A stretch of 64,000 nucleotides of DNA from Candidatus Sumerlaeota bacterium (lineage in GTDB: Bacteria; Sumerlaeota; Sumerlaeia; MWCT01; JAUWMI01): contig JAUWMI010000001.1 in assembly GCA_030613245.1 (NCBI GenBank), positions 1 to 64,000 on the forward strand, written 5' to 3'. Shown here one piece after another: positions 9,325 through 17,200 of the stretch. The translations under genes and the position numbers were made by a program. The notes beneath the pieces are model-generated. The model did no database searches. It was not told the DNA's origin and saw only the letters and a program-made list of their open reading frames with translations. Numbering within the stretch: the stretch's first letter is position 1; every line of letters begins with the position of its first letter.

Positions 9325-10137
9325 ATGGCGGAAGAGAAGGTATCAGCGGGTTGTCTGATTGCATTGATCACGGACTTTGGTGATCAGGATTGGTATGTTG
9401 GCACGATGAAAGGCGTGATCAAGAACATTGCTCCTGAGGCTGAGATTATTGATATCTGCCATCAAATACCCGCGCAGTCCGTTGTGGCAGGCGCCTTTGT
9501 GCTTCGCAATGCGTATGAATTTTTCCCCGCGGGCACGGTGTTCTGCATTGTGGTTGATCCGGGTGTGGGAACGCGGCGGGAAGCAGTCGTGGCATCGGAG
9601 GGGAAATATTTTTTTGTCGCGCCAAACAACGGTGTGCTGGCGCTTGTTGCAAAAGAGTCTAAGAATTGGCAGGTGCACCGAATCACGCGGCGCAAGTTTC
9701 TAATTCCCTCCGTGAGCGCTACTTTTCAAGGTCGTGATGTGTTTGCGCCGGTAGCTGCGCATCTGGCCCGGGGCAAGAAGATCGCAGCATTTGGCCCGCC
9801 TCTGAAGCGATTTATCACGCTGAAAGGGCTTCAGCCACGCCGTGTCGGGCCAAATACGCTGGTCGGCAAAGTGCTCTACATTGATACGTTTGGGAATCTG
9901 ATAACTAATCTCAGACGCGAGGAGCTCTTGCGGCTGGGTCGTAAAGCACCGGCCACGATTGTGGTGTCTGGAAAGACGCTGCGTGGTATTCGCAAAACAT
10001 TCGGATCAGTGCGTCGTGGTCAGGCACTGGCGTACTGGGGATCGAGCGGCTGGCTGGAGATTGGCGTGAATCACGGAAACGCAGCTGAGGTTTTACAGGC
10101 GCAGGTCGGGACGGACGTTGAGGTCCGAATAGGGTAA
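9325..10137 (+). CDS. SAM hydroxide adenosyltransferase (DUF62 / chlorinase-fluorinase family)
   Basis: 270 residues from the ATG at 9325, which follows GAGGTGAAGGT. The frame is open further upstream (to 9220), but that stretch contains the palindrome and is unlike the family. Visible signatures: LITDFGDQDWYVG at the N-terminus (the DFG Asp contacts SAM ribose), DICHQIP, VVDPGVGT and PNNGVL, then a C-terminal beta domain with YIDTFGNLITN. The family hydrolyses S-adenosylmethionine to adenosine and methionine, or halogenates it in the specialised fluorinases. The short loops and PGVGT motif fit the hydrolytic majority. I see no halogenase-specific insertion, so halogenation is not claimed. 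Confidence 0.88.
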   Translation: MAEEKVSAGCLIALITDFGDQDWYVGTMKGVIKNIAPEAEIIDICHQIPAQSVVAGAFVLRNAYEFFPAGTVFCIVVDPGVGTRREAVVASEGKYFFVAPNNGVLALVAKESKNWQVHRITRRKFLIPSVSATFQGRDVFAPVAAHLARGKKIAAFGPPLKRFITLKGLQPRRVGPNTLVGKVLYIDTFGNLITNLRREELLRLGRKAPATIVVSGKTLRGIRKTFGSVRRGQALAYWGSSGWLEIGVNHGNAAEVLQAQVGTDVEVRIG

Positions 10138-10940
10138 AACAGGGTCTCGTGGAAAATGTCCGAATGTAAGGTAACCGGACTTTAGAGCTTTTTGCAAGTG
10201 ACTTGAGTGCGGTGAGGCTTTAATGGCGCTATATGAGGGGCATTAAGATACACGAATTTTGAACGATACCTTTATTGTAGGCCGCCTTGAGGCAGTCTCT
10301 ACTTTGCACCCACCTTCAGGTGGGGTGAAAGCGAAAGTTGGCTAAAAAAACACCACCAGGGTTTACCCTGAAGCGCGCTTTAGCGGCGCTTATCCACCCG
10401 CGGCTTTAGCCATTGCTATCTGAGCCCTGGGCCACAGCGAGAAGCCACGCTGAAGCGCGCTAGTTGAGAATTCTTCTTTTACCCCCCCCAGCTAAAGCAG
10501 GGGGCAAAGAAGAGTCCGCCTAGGCGGACTAAAACCAAAAGGCCACATTTTCCTTAGGGCAATGTGGCAAAGGGGTCATAGCTGAAAAGCCAGAGCTCTG
10601 GGAATTTTGTTCAGTTTGCATTCAGGGCTTAAAGTGAACGAAATTCACCGCGCCAAAGGCGGGTAAATCGCCTCGACGACCTTGCCTGAGGCTTACAACA
10701 GCTTTTTGCGCTTGAAGCATTCAACAAGTTCTAAAGCTCAGAAATAATGGAACAATCGGACAAATTCCCTGTAGCGGTCGCATTTATGCGACAAAGTGCG
10801 ATAAATCCTCCACAGGCGGACAAGTCGCACCGCTACCCGCCACAGGCGGGCGAAAAACCAATACCGGGTTATCCTTAGATGTGCATTTGTCTGTCATTAA
10901 ATAACATTATCTATACGAAGAGCAATAGGAGGATGGAGCG
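10138..10940. repeat. 803-base non-coding, palindrome-rich gap
   Basis: No gene is visible. The stretch contains many inverted repeats. One is 10278-10302, an imperfect member with GTAG and CTAC ends. Another is CACCTTCAGGTG at about 10311-10322. AGTCCGCCTAGGCGGACT (10513-10530) is perfect. GCCACATT and AATGTGGC flank an 11-base loop (10542-10568). A composite runs from GTAGCGGTCGCA (10771) to TGCGACTT-type bases ending in CCGCTAC (10836), with an internal CCTCCACAGGCGG-like hairpin. CCCGCCACAGGCGGG (10837-10851) follows at once. The last 70 bases hold the leader of the thioredoxin-like gene. Confidence 0.75.
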
Positions 10941-11174
10941 ATGAAGATCGAGGTGTTTGGGCCGGGATGTCCGAAATGTAAGAAGACGGTGGAGAACGTG
11001 AACAAGGCGCTGGCGGAGGCCGGCAGAGCGGCTGAGGCTGAGGTTGTCAAGGTAGATAAATTTGAAGAGATCGCAAGATGCAAGATTCTGATGACGCCAG
11101 CGGTGGCCATTGATGGGGAAGTGAAATGTTCAGGAAAGGTGCCATCGGTTGAGGAAATTCGGGGATGGCTGTAA
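10941..11174 (+). CDS. Small thioredoxin-fold redox protein (CPKC active site)
   Basis: 77 residues. It begins MKIEVFGPGCPKCKKT, so the redox motif is CPKC at residues 10-13 right after beta1. The cis-proline is in LMTPAV and the domain ends VEEIRGWL. This is the short redox-active disulfide protein family (thioredoxin_3 type), found in anaerobes and archaea next to permeases or metal-handling genes. A strong GGAGGATGGAGCG leader precedes the ATG. It would exchange disulfides with a dedicated partner, but no such partner is adjacent. An extra Cys pair partner (ARC, KCS) is present, which might form a second disulfide. Confidence 0.88.
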   Translation: MKIEVFGPGCPKCKKTVENVNKALAEAGRAAEAEVVKVDKFEEIARCKILMTPAVAIDGEVKCSGKVPSVEEIRGWL

Positions 11175-11304
11175 TCCGTGGGGACCGCTAAGGTGTGGAT
11201 GGCTCCTCCAGGCAGGGGCAGGCCGGGAAAAGGTTTAGTATGTGGTCTTCTCATGCTCCACACCACCTCGGCCTTTTTGGAAAACTTGTAAGGGTGCGTA
11301 TGAA

Positions 11305-11475
11305 ATGAATGAGAAAAAGAAGCGGTGTGCGTGTTCTCCGTCACCAGGTTCACTTATGGGGCAGAAAAAGAAGAGGAACCTGCAGCATGTTGTGTGTGCG
11401 ACATGTGGAAAAGAGTTCTGGACGAATAGACCCCATGAGATTATTGTATGTTTTGATTGCGAAAAGATAGGCTGA
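11305..11475 (+). CDS. Small two-CxxC zinc-ribbon-like protein
   Basis: 56 residues from the ATG at 11305; the frame is open to 11242 but those residues are not protein-like. The C-terminal half reads VVCATCGKEFWTNRP followed 15 residues later by VCFDCEK, the spacing of a single zinc ribbon. The N-terminal half is Lys/Cys-rich (KKKRCACSPSP). I do not recognise the family. The ribosome-binding site is weak (AAGG at about 12 bases). It lies 130 bases after the small thioredoxin-fold gene and may share its transcript. Confidence 0.45.
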   Translation: MNEKKKRCACSPSPGSLMGQKKKRNLQHVVCATCGKEFWTNRPHEIIVCFDCEKIG

Positions 11476-11532
11476 CGAACAGGTTGATTTCGGCTGCAAC
11501 TTCTTCATTCCGCATTTTCAAAAAGCCCTTCC

Positions 11533-11853
11533 ATGCACAACGATTTTTCTGGCCGGTCTTATGCCTGGTCAGTAGCACCATTGGGAGCTATTGATACTGG
11601 GCTGCTTACTATTCCGGCTGTGATCGGTGGGAGGTTTTACGGCGTACTTGGTTCGATTGCTGGCGGTGTCGTTGGCGACGCCATTACAGACGGGATTGCC
11701 GGATTCTTTGAAGGCGGGATTGCGCGATGGCTGCGCAGCAAGGATATCGAAGAATCTCGGATTCCGTTAGGCTCTGCTCTTGTAAGAATGGCGATATGTC
11801 TGCTTGGGGCAGGTATCATCTTAAGCCTCCTGGCGATAAGCGGGATCGCATGA
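11533..11853 (+). CDS. Small glycine-rich membrane protein, unknown function
   Basis: 106 residues with two or three hydrophobic stretches: TIPAVIGGRFYGVLGSIAGG (about 26-45), then the charged segment WLRSKDIEESR, then a clear C-terminal transmembrane segment from VRMAICLLGAGIIL to the end. The Gly-zipper pattern in the first segment resembles small helix-packing membrane proteins. I do not recognise a family. No strong ribosome-binding site is seen. The coding-like third-position pattern and absence of overlap with another gene support it. Confidence 0.5.
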   Translation: MHNDFSGRSYAWSVAPLGAIDTGLLTIPAVIGGRFYGVLGSIAGGVVGDAITDGIAGFFEGGIARWLRSKDIEESRIPLGSALVRMAICLLGAGIILSLLAISGIA

Positions 11854-12170
11854 CTTACGCAACACCGCTGGCGAGGGTATCTTCCAGATGGGAAGGCAAA
11901 TGAAAGTGTTGGGATGATAATAGAATTACGTCTGCCACGAGTTTTTATCCCCACGAGCATGTGACTGGACATCTTAGAGGCTAATCCCGCGACTTAAGAA
12001 TTGACAGTTCCGTCCCCCATTGCTTGTATCGTAACAAATGCCGAGCAAAATTTGACTTTCGATGGTTGATCTCTATATGGACTACTAATCGTCCGAAGCG
12101 ATAAGTGCGGGTCTGCCAGATGTTAAGGCTTTTTTGAATCGCCGAAAGATATTTTTCACAAGAGGAGCAA
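11854..12170. other. Intergenic stretch with possible promoter
   Basis: 317 bases without a gene. TTGACA at 12001-12006 is a perfect -35-like hexamer, with the weak TTGTAT 17 bases later (12024-12029). It could drive the large secreted phosphoesterase gene at 12171, giving a leader of about 135 bases. No repeat is evident. Confidence 0.35.
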
Positions 12171-15100
12171 ATGGATCAGATGGATAAGAGAATGCGAAAA
12201 CACTGGCTCCTGGCCTGGCTTGTAGCCGTGCTATGGGTTCTGGTCTGTGCGTCATGCTTTGCGAACGACGCTGCGCAGATTGCAATTCTGGATTACGCGG
12301 ATGAGTGGACAAAGACCACAGGTGTTGGACCTCTGCTGGACGCAGCGAGGGTGAGCTATGCGGACCTGACACCTATGCTTGAGCGCCGGCAGCTGGATCT
12401 TGCGGGTTACGATATTCTGATCATCGGGTCGTTTTTTACGAACAGCAGCGAGCTGCGCGAAAATCTAAATCTACAGGCGAAGACGCTTCGTGATTTTGTA
12501 GAGCGCGGTGGCGTTATTGTTGTGTTCACGCAAGCGGATCAGAATGATCGCTCGGTCGCATGGCTTCCTCGAGGGGTGTCGGTTGCGCGGTGCGATACAG
12601 ACTATGAGGCGGTGAAACTTCTGCGGCCAGAGCACCCCGTGTTTACCACTCCCAATCCGATCAGCGAAGATGATCTGAAAGGATGGGAAATACTTCAGTG
12701 GCCAACGGTGTGGGAGAGTTTTTCGGAAGTTAAAGGCTGTGCGATTCTTGGCGCACGAGATGCTAAGGGCCACCTGCCTGCAATTATCGAGTGCGGATGG
12801 GGCTCGGGCCGCGTGTTGCTGTTTGCAATGGCGCCAGATAAGGCTGTCCAATTGGGTAACGAGGCAGCCAGGCAGGTCGTGGTGCGGATGATCCAGAACA
12901 TTCTTGCTTACGGTCAAGCGGCGCAGGCCAAGAAGCTTCTCCCAATCGAAGTTTCCAAAGTGCTCGTACCGACCTTCTACGCATTTGCAATTCGTGGAAC
13001 GGTCTTTGAAGATGCAAATGACGATGGAGTCATGAACGAGAACGAACTCGGCATTTCTGGAATCGGAGTATCAGATGGGTACGAGGTTGCGCTGAGCGAT
13101 ACTGATGGGAATTACCTGTTACCGAATTTGTCAAAGCAGGCGAAGTACATTTTTGTTTCTCAGCCAGCACAGTATGAGAAGACCGCTGACTTCTGGCATT
13201 TGCTGGTTGACGAGACGGCGGCACGCGATTTCAATTTTCCACTTCGTCGAACTGCGGTTGCTGAGACTGACACGTTTCGCTTTGTCAAGATTACCGACGT
13301 CCACATTAACGGGCCGGAAGACATCATGAACTTTGTTGACGGCCTTCAGGAGATCAATACGCTGACTGATCCGCCACTCTTCATTGTCGCAACGGGCGAC
13401 CTGGTCAATCGCGGCAGCTATGCTTATCAGTTCCACGCGTATCAGCAAGGGCTCAAGACATCGGAGATGCCGGTTTTTAATGTGTTTGGCAATCATGACC
13501 GGAGCGATGACAAGGATCGTGCGCTGGCCTACAATAAGCTGCTTGGGCCGGACTACTATTCCTTTGACGTTGGCACGTATCACTTCGTAATTCTCAATTC
13601 AGTGATTAAAACCGAGCGCCAGGAGCATTGGCTCACTGAAGACCTGGCCAAGCTGGGCAAAGGAAAGACCATGCTGGCATTTGAGCACTACGCACCCAAT
13701 CTCGAGCGGTTGCGCTGGATGGAGTCTCTTGGCATGGAATTTCTTTTTACGGGCCACTGGCATACGAGCAAGATATTCTCGCTAGGGGACATTGAGTTTT
13801 TCAACACCCCACCCTTTGTTATGGGCGGCATTGATAACAGTCCCTCGGGATTTCTGCTGGTGAACATTGACGGGGGGAACGTGACAGCGGAATACCGGGT
13901 GAACGGACAATCCAAGCGGCTTACTATTGTGTATCCGAGCGATGATCTGCGAATCGCAGCAGAGGATTTCAGGGGCCTGCTCGCCAATGTCTACGACACA
14001 TCGTCAGAAATTCGCCGGGTGAGCTGGGCCATCCGCCGGCGCTCAGAGCTGATTGCCAGCGGCGAGATGCGCCGGTTTGGTGGATTGCGCTCCGAGCGCA
14101 TAGGTGAAATGACCTGGCGCGCGGATATTGATCCCTCCATCTTTAAGCCAGGAAACTACGTTGTTGAAGTCAAGGCGGAGAATGACGCTGGGGAACATTG
14201 GGACGCCGTACAGGGGATACGCTTGGCCAGGAGACGTCCTGGCAAGAGGAATCTGGATAATGAATGGCCAATGTTTATGCGGACTTCGACTCATCAGGGG
14301 ACCAGCCCAACGTCCCTAAGTCCACCGTTTTCGCTTGCGTGGGTGCACATGACTAGGGGCACGATTGATTTCTCGTCGCCAATAGTTGGAGAAGGTAAGG
14401 TCTTTATCGGCGTGCGAAACCGCCACTACTCGTCGCGGTCAGCCATCCGATTGTCCAGAAGAGAACCATCTGCATCCGAACGGAACGGCATCATCGCAGT
14501 TGACGGTCATACGGGCCAGCGGATCTGGTTTTTTCCCACATCTTTGGCAATTGCCCACACAGTAGTCTATCACGAAGGCCTGGTCTATGGGGTTGACATT
14601 GGTGGTCGCGTCTACGCACTTGATGCAGGCGACGGACAGCTCATCTGGTCGCACGATCTGGGCGATTACCCCGCACGTTGGATATTTTCTGCTCCAACGC
14701 TGAAAGATGGAATTCTCTATGTTGGAAACTCAGCGCATTTTGCGGCACTCGATGCAAAGACCGGCGATCCGGTGTGGACAAACACGGATGGCTACGATTG
14801 GATTTCCTCATATGCTTCACCTGCTGTTGGCGGTAGAAAGGTGTTGATGGGCGCGGTCTGGCTGCAATTTGACAGAAAATATGGAAGCCTCTACGCTATG
14901 AATGCAGAAACCGGCAAGCGCGAGTGGAGCAACAAGGTGGTGGGAATGCAGGGTTCACCAACAATTGCGAATGATATTGTATATCATACGGATACAAGAG
15001 GTAATTTCGCAGCTGTTGCGCTCGACGATGGCCATACTCTGTGGGACTATCAAATGGAAACCGCGTGGTCGCCAGTGACACCTGCGATCTCCGGGAGGCG

Positions 15101-15467
15101 CATTATCGCAGGCTCAGGCACGGGAACAGTATATTGCTTTGACACAAAGAAGCAGAAGCTGCTCTGGCAGTTTGAATCCGAGGCATCGGTGTATCGTATG
15201 TCGCCGTACAAGAAGGATTTCAGCGCATTGCTCTCGTCCCCGACAATTGCTGGACGAAGGGTCTATATTGGCAGCAGCGACGGGCATCTCTACGCACTGG
15301 ATATCAAGACCGGAAGACGTCTCTGGGCGCATAATTTTGGAGTACCAGTACTCTCTACACCTGCCATTAGTGGGAATATGCTGTTCATAGGCACCTACGA
15401 TGGTCAGCTCTATGCGTTTCAGGGTAAGAGCCCATCGTGGTTGAAGCGGCTGTTTGGTGTCAAATAG
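12171..15467 (+). CDS. Secreted multidomain metallophosphoesterase with C-terminal PQQ-type beta-propeller
   Basis: 1098 residues. A signal peptide (KRMRKHWLL..., about 5-30) is followed by a Rossmann-like, ThuA/GATase-like domain (about 37-245; IAILDYADEW, GYDILIIGSF). Next is a Cna-B/SdrD-like beta-sandwich (about 273-345) with FEDANDDGVMNENE, a calcium-loop motif. A calcineurin-like phosphoesterase follows (about 368-620) with TDVHING, ATGDLVNRG, GNHDR and TGHWH, which are the five metal-ligand blocks. Then comes a linker domain, and from about 700 a PQQ_2/quinoprotein-type propeller with repeated G..YALDA..G...W blocks (for example RVYALDAGDGQLIW). It is probably periplasmic or extracellular. 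The substrate is unknown; the propeller need not bind PQQ and may be a scaffold. AGAGGAG lies just upstream of the ATG; the second ATG (12180) is possible. Confidence 0.85.
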   Translation: MDQMDKRMRKHWLLAWLVAVLWVLVCASCFANDAAQIAILDYADEWTKTTGVGPLLDAARVSYADLTPMLERRQLDLAGYDILIIGSFFTNSSELRENLNLQAKTLRDFVERGGVIVVFTQADQNDRSVAWLPRGVSVARCDTDYEAVKLLRPEHPVFTTPNPISEDDLKGWEILQWPTVWESFSEVKGCAILGARDAKGHLPAIIECGWGSGRVLLFAMAPDKAVQLGNEAARQVVVRMIQNILAYGQAAQAKKLLPIEVSKVLVPTFYAFAIRGTVFEDANDDGVMNENELGISGIGVSDGYEVALSDTDGNYLLPNLSKQAKYIFVSQPAQYEKTADFWHLLVDETAARDFNFPLRRTAVAETDTFRFVKITDVHINGPEDIMNFVDGLQEINTLTDPPLFIVATGDLVNRGSYAYQFHAYQQGLKTSEMPVFNVFGNHDRSDDKDRALAYNKLLGPDYYSFDVGTYHFVILNSVIKTERQEHWLTEDLAKLGKGKTMLAFEHYAPNLERLRWMESLGMEFLFTGHWHTSKIFSLGDIEFFNTPPFVMGGIDNSPSGFLLVNIDGGNVTAEYRVNGQSKRLTIVYPSDDLRIAAEDFRGLLANVYDTSSEIRRVSWAIRRRSELIASGEMRRFGGLRSERIGEMTWRADIDPSIFKPGNYVVEVKAENDAGEHWDAVQGIRLARRRPGKRNLDNEWPMFMRTSTHQGTSPTSLSPPFSLAWVHMTRGTIDFSSPIVGEGKVFIGVRNRHYSSRSAIRLSRREPSASERNGIIAVDGHTGQRIWFFPTSLAIAHTVVYHEGLVYGVDIGGRVYALDAGDGQLIWSHDLGDYPARWIFSAPTLKDGILYVGNSAHFAALDAKTGDPVWTNTDGYDWISSYASPAVGGRKVLMGAVWLQFDRKYGSLYAMNAETGKREWSNKVVGMQGSPTIANDIVYHTDTRGNFAAVALDDGHTLWDYQMETAWSPVTPAISGRRIIAGSGTGTVYCFDTKKQKLLWQFESEASVYRMSPYKKDFSALLSSPTIAGRRVYIGSSDGHLYALDIKTGRRLWAHNFGVPVLSTPAISGNMLFIGTYDGQLYAFQGKSPSWLKRLFGVK

Positions 15468-15481
15468 AAGTACAAATTACT

Positions 15482-15517
15482 GAGCAGTCGGGGAGTATTC
15501 TATAACGCCGACTGCTC
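15482..15517. repeat. 10-bp hairpin after the phosphoesterase gene
   Basis: GAGCAGTCGG (15482-15491) pairs with CCGACTGCTC (15508-15517) across a 16-base loop, 14 bases after the stop. No T-run follows, so it is not a standard intrinsic terminator. It may stabilise the mRNA 3' end. Confidence 0.5.
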
Positions 15518-15603
15518 ATCCTGAGGAGCGAAGCGACGAAGGATCTTAATAATGAGATCCTTCACGGAGTTTATCCTGAGCGAAGCTGAAGGGTTCAGGA
15601 TGA
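15516..15603. repeat. Composite inverted repeat, TCATCCTGA ... TCAGGATGA
   Basis: Outer arms TCATCCTGA (15516-15524) and TCAGGATGA (15595-15603) flank an inner pair AAGGATCT and AGATCCTT. Between them are two head-to-head copies of a CCTGAG(GA)GCGAAGC-type unit. The unit looks like dispersed intergenic elements I have seen in other bacterial genomes, which I cannot verify here. It lies directly before the deacetylase gene, and the open frame running through it (from 15552) is therefore not trusted. Confidence 0.65.
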
Positions 15604-15707
15604 CGGGTCAGAAACTTTCCGCCCCGTCAAATTACTGGAATATGTGCGCCCATCTTGAAATAATTAGAAAATCATCGGCCTTATCTCGCAAAGGGAGGCT
15701 GTTTTTT

Positions 15708-16934
15708 TTGTCAAAGTACGCACAGCACCGATTGTCGGTAAACATATTCGCTCGCCGTCTCCGTATGCTGGGGATTCTGTGTTACTTGCTCGTTTTGCTG
15801 CCAGCGAGTGGCCGAGCCATACAGGAGGTGCGCGTCTTGCTTTACCACGCTAACGAAAATCTCGGATTTACGGAGCAAGGATTTCACCAGCACATGGATT
15901 TCTTGGTTCAGAATGCTTATCATACAATTAGCATTGGCGAATTTCTCGCCTGGTATGATCAGGGCACAGCATTGCCAGAGCGGCCGATCATGATTACCCT
16001 GGATGATAACTATATTGGGGTATACACGACGGTGTATCCGATCTTGCAGGCGCGCGGCATGTGTGGAGTGAATTTTGCCCACTCGAGCTACGTTGGGGTT
16101 GAACCGGGCGGCTCTCCGCCAACAGGCTCTGATCACTGCGACTGGGATGAACTACAAGAAATGGAAAATGCCGGCGTGCTAGCAACAGAGTCGCACACCA
16201 GAACTCATCGTAATCTTGCTTCGTTGAATACAGTGGATGCCTGGTGGGAAATCTATGGTTCAAAACAGGACATCGAAAGCTCAATGACTGCGAAGCAGTG
16301 CTATGCGATTGCATATCCGTATGGATCGTATGATGCCGATGTGCTGACACTAGTCGAGTCTGCGGGCTACTTGCTGGGCTTTGCAACGATATCCGGTCCG
16401 AATACGCGCGCAACCCCACGCTACGAACTACGCCGTATCAACCTGACCAGCCAGGAGGGTCTTGAGACACTCAAACAGGTGATTGATTACGTGCCACCGG
16501 ATACTGTTACTATTGACAATCGCGACGATGGATTTACCACCGGTGGCGTGTGGAACGCCTCGACAGCGGTTGCAGGATACTACGGGCCCGATTATTTCTA
16601 CTGCGCGGCTGGCACAGGAAGCACAACCGCTACGTGGAGCTTCACTGTGGCACACGAGGGGTGGTACGATCTTTCAGCACGATGGACTGCGCAAACGAAC
16701 CGCGCCTCAAATTCGCCCATGACCATCGTGACGCCAACCGTACAGGATAGCATACGTGTGGACCAGCGCACGAACGGCGGACAATGGAATCTGCTTGGCC
16801 ACTACTACCTGTTCCAGGGAGACCGCGTGAATGTTACCGTAAGCGATGATGCCGATGGGTACGTGATTGCCGATGCGATTCGCTGTATGCCAGTGGCCGC
16901 AACACGCGTCCGCGACTGGGAACTTTACAAGTAA
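15708..16934 (+). CDS. Secreted polysaccharide deacetylase (NodB fold) with C-terminal golvesin-like domain
   Basis: 408 residues from the TTG at 15708, which has GGGAGG about 10 bases upstream and gives an N-terminus with Lys/Arg followed by the hydrophobic MLGILCYLLVLLPASG signal peptide. An ATG at 15765 is the alternative. The deacetylase domain has IMITLDDNY (the TFDDG-equivalent Asp pair; the Gly is Asn) and ESHTRTH (metal-binding His pair, HxxxH), with AYPYGSYD as the RxxPxG-like motif. The last 130 residues, beginning near VTIDNRDDGF, resemble the golvesin/xanthan-lyase-type beta domain. The enzyme would remove N- or O-acetyl groups from an extracellular glycan. The upstream composite repeat argues against the longer frame starting at 15552. 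Confidence 0.8.
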   Translation: MSKYAQHRLSVNIFARRLRMLGILCYLLVLLPASGRAIQEVRVLLYHANENLGFTEQGFHQHMDFLVQNAYHTISIGEFLAWYDQGTALPERPIMITLDDNYIGVYTTVYPILQARGMCGVNFAHSSYVGVEPGGSPPTGSDHCDWDELQEMENAGVLATESHTRTHRNLASLNTVDAWWEIYGSKQDIESSMTAKQCYAIAYPYGSYDADVLTLVESAGYLLGFATISGPNTRATPRYELRRINLTSQEGLETLKQVIDYVPPDTVTIDNRDDGFTTGGVWNASTAVAGYYGPDYFYCAAGTGSTTATWSFTVAHEGWYDLSARWTAQTNRASNSPMTIVTPTVQDSIRVDQRTNGGQWNLLGHYYLFQGDRVNVTVSDDADGYVIADAIRCMPVAATRVRDWELYK

Positions 16935-17200
16935 GCCGCAAGACATAGCCGGTACAGTACACGCTCGCCTGTAGGTAGCCTCGCCATTTTCTCATACCTA
17001 GTTGATCTAATATTGCCTTCCCGCGACCCGTTTATCCTCGCACTGGTATTACGTTTACATCGCGAGACTTGCTCATGATTTGTCACGGGCAAGTTGAAAA
17101 TGCGCCTGTGGCGTGATGCCCGTGCCACAATGATGTAAGACGGATAGCCGGATTTTGCATAGTGGAAATAAATTGTGAGGGAAAAAAGAGATACGTTGAC

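Noticed and set aside
9325-10137. Fluorinase or chlorinase
   Set aside because: The family is the same, but the halogenase-specific loop is not visible; the hydrolytic SAM enzyme is the common form.
15552-15707. N-terminal extension of the deacetylase
   Set aside because: It runs through the composite inverted repeat and lacks a signal peptide; the TTG at 15708 has a good ribosome-binding site and precedes the signal peptide.
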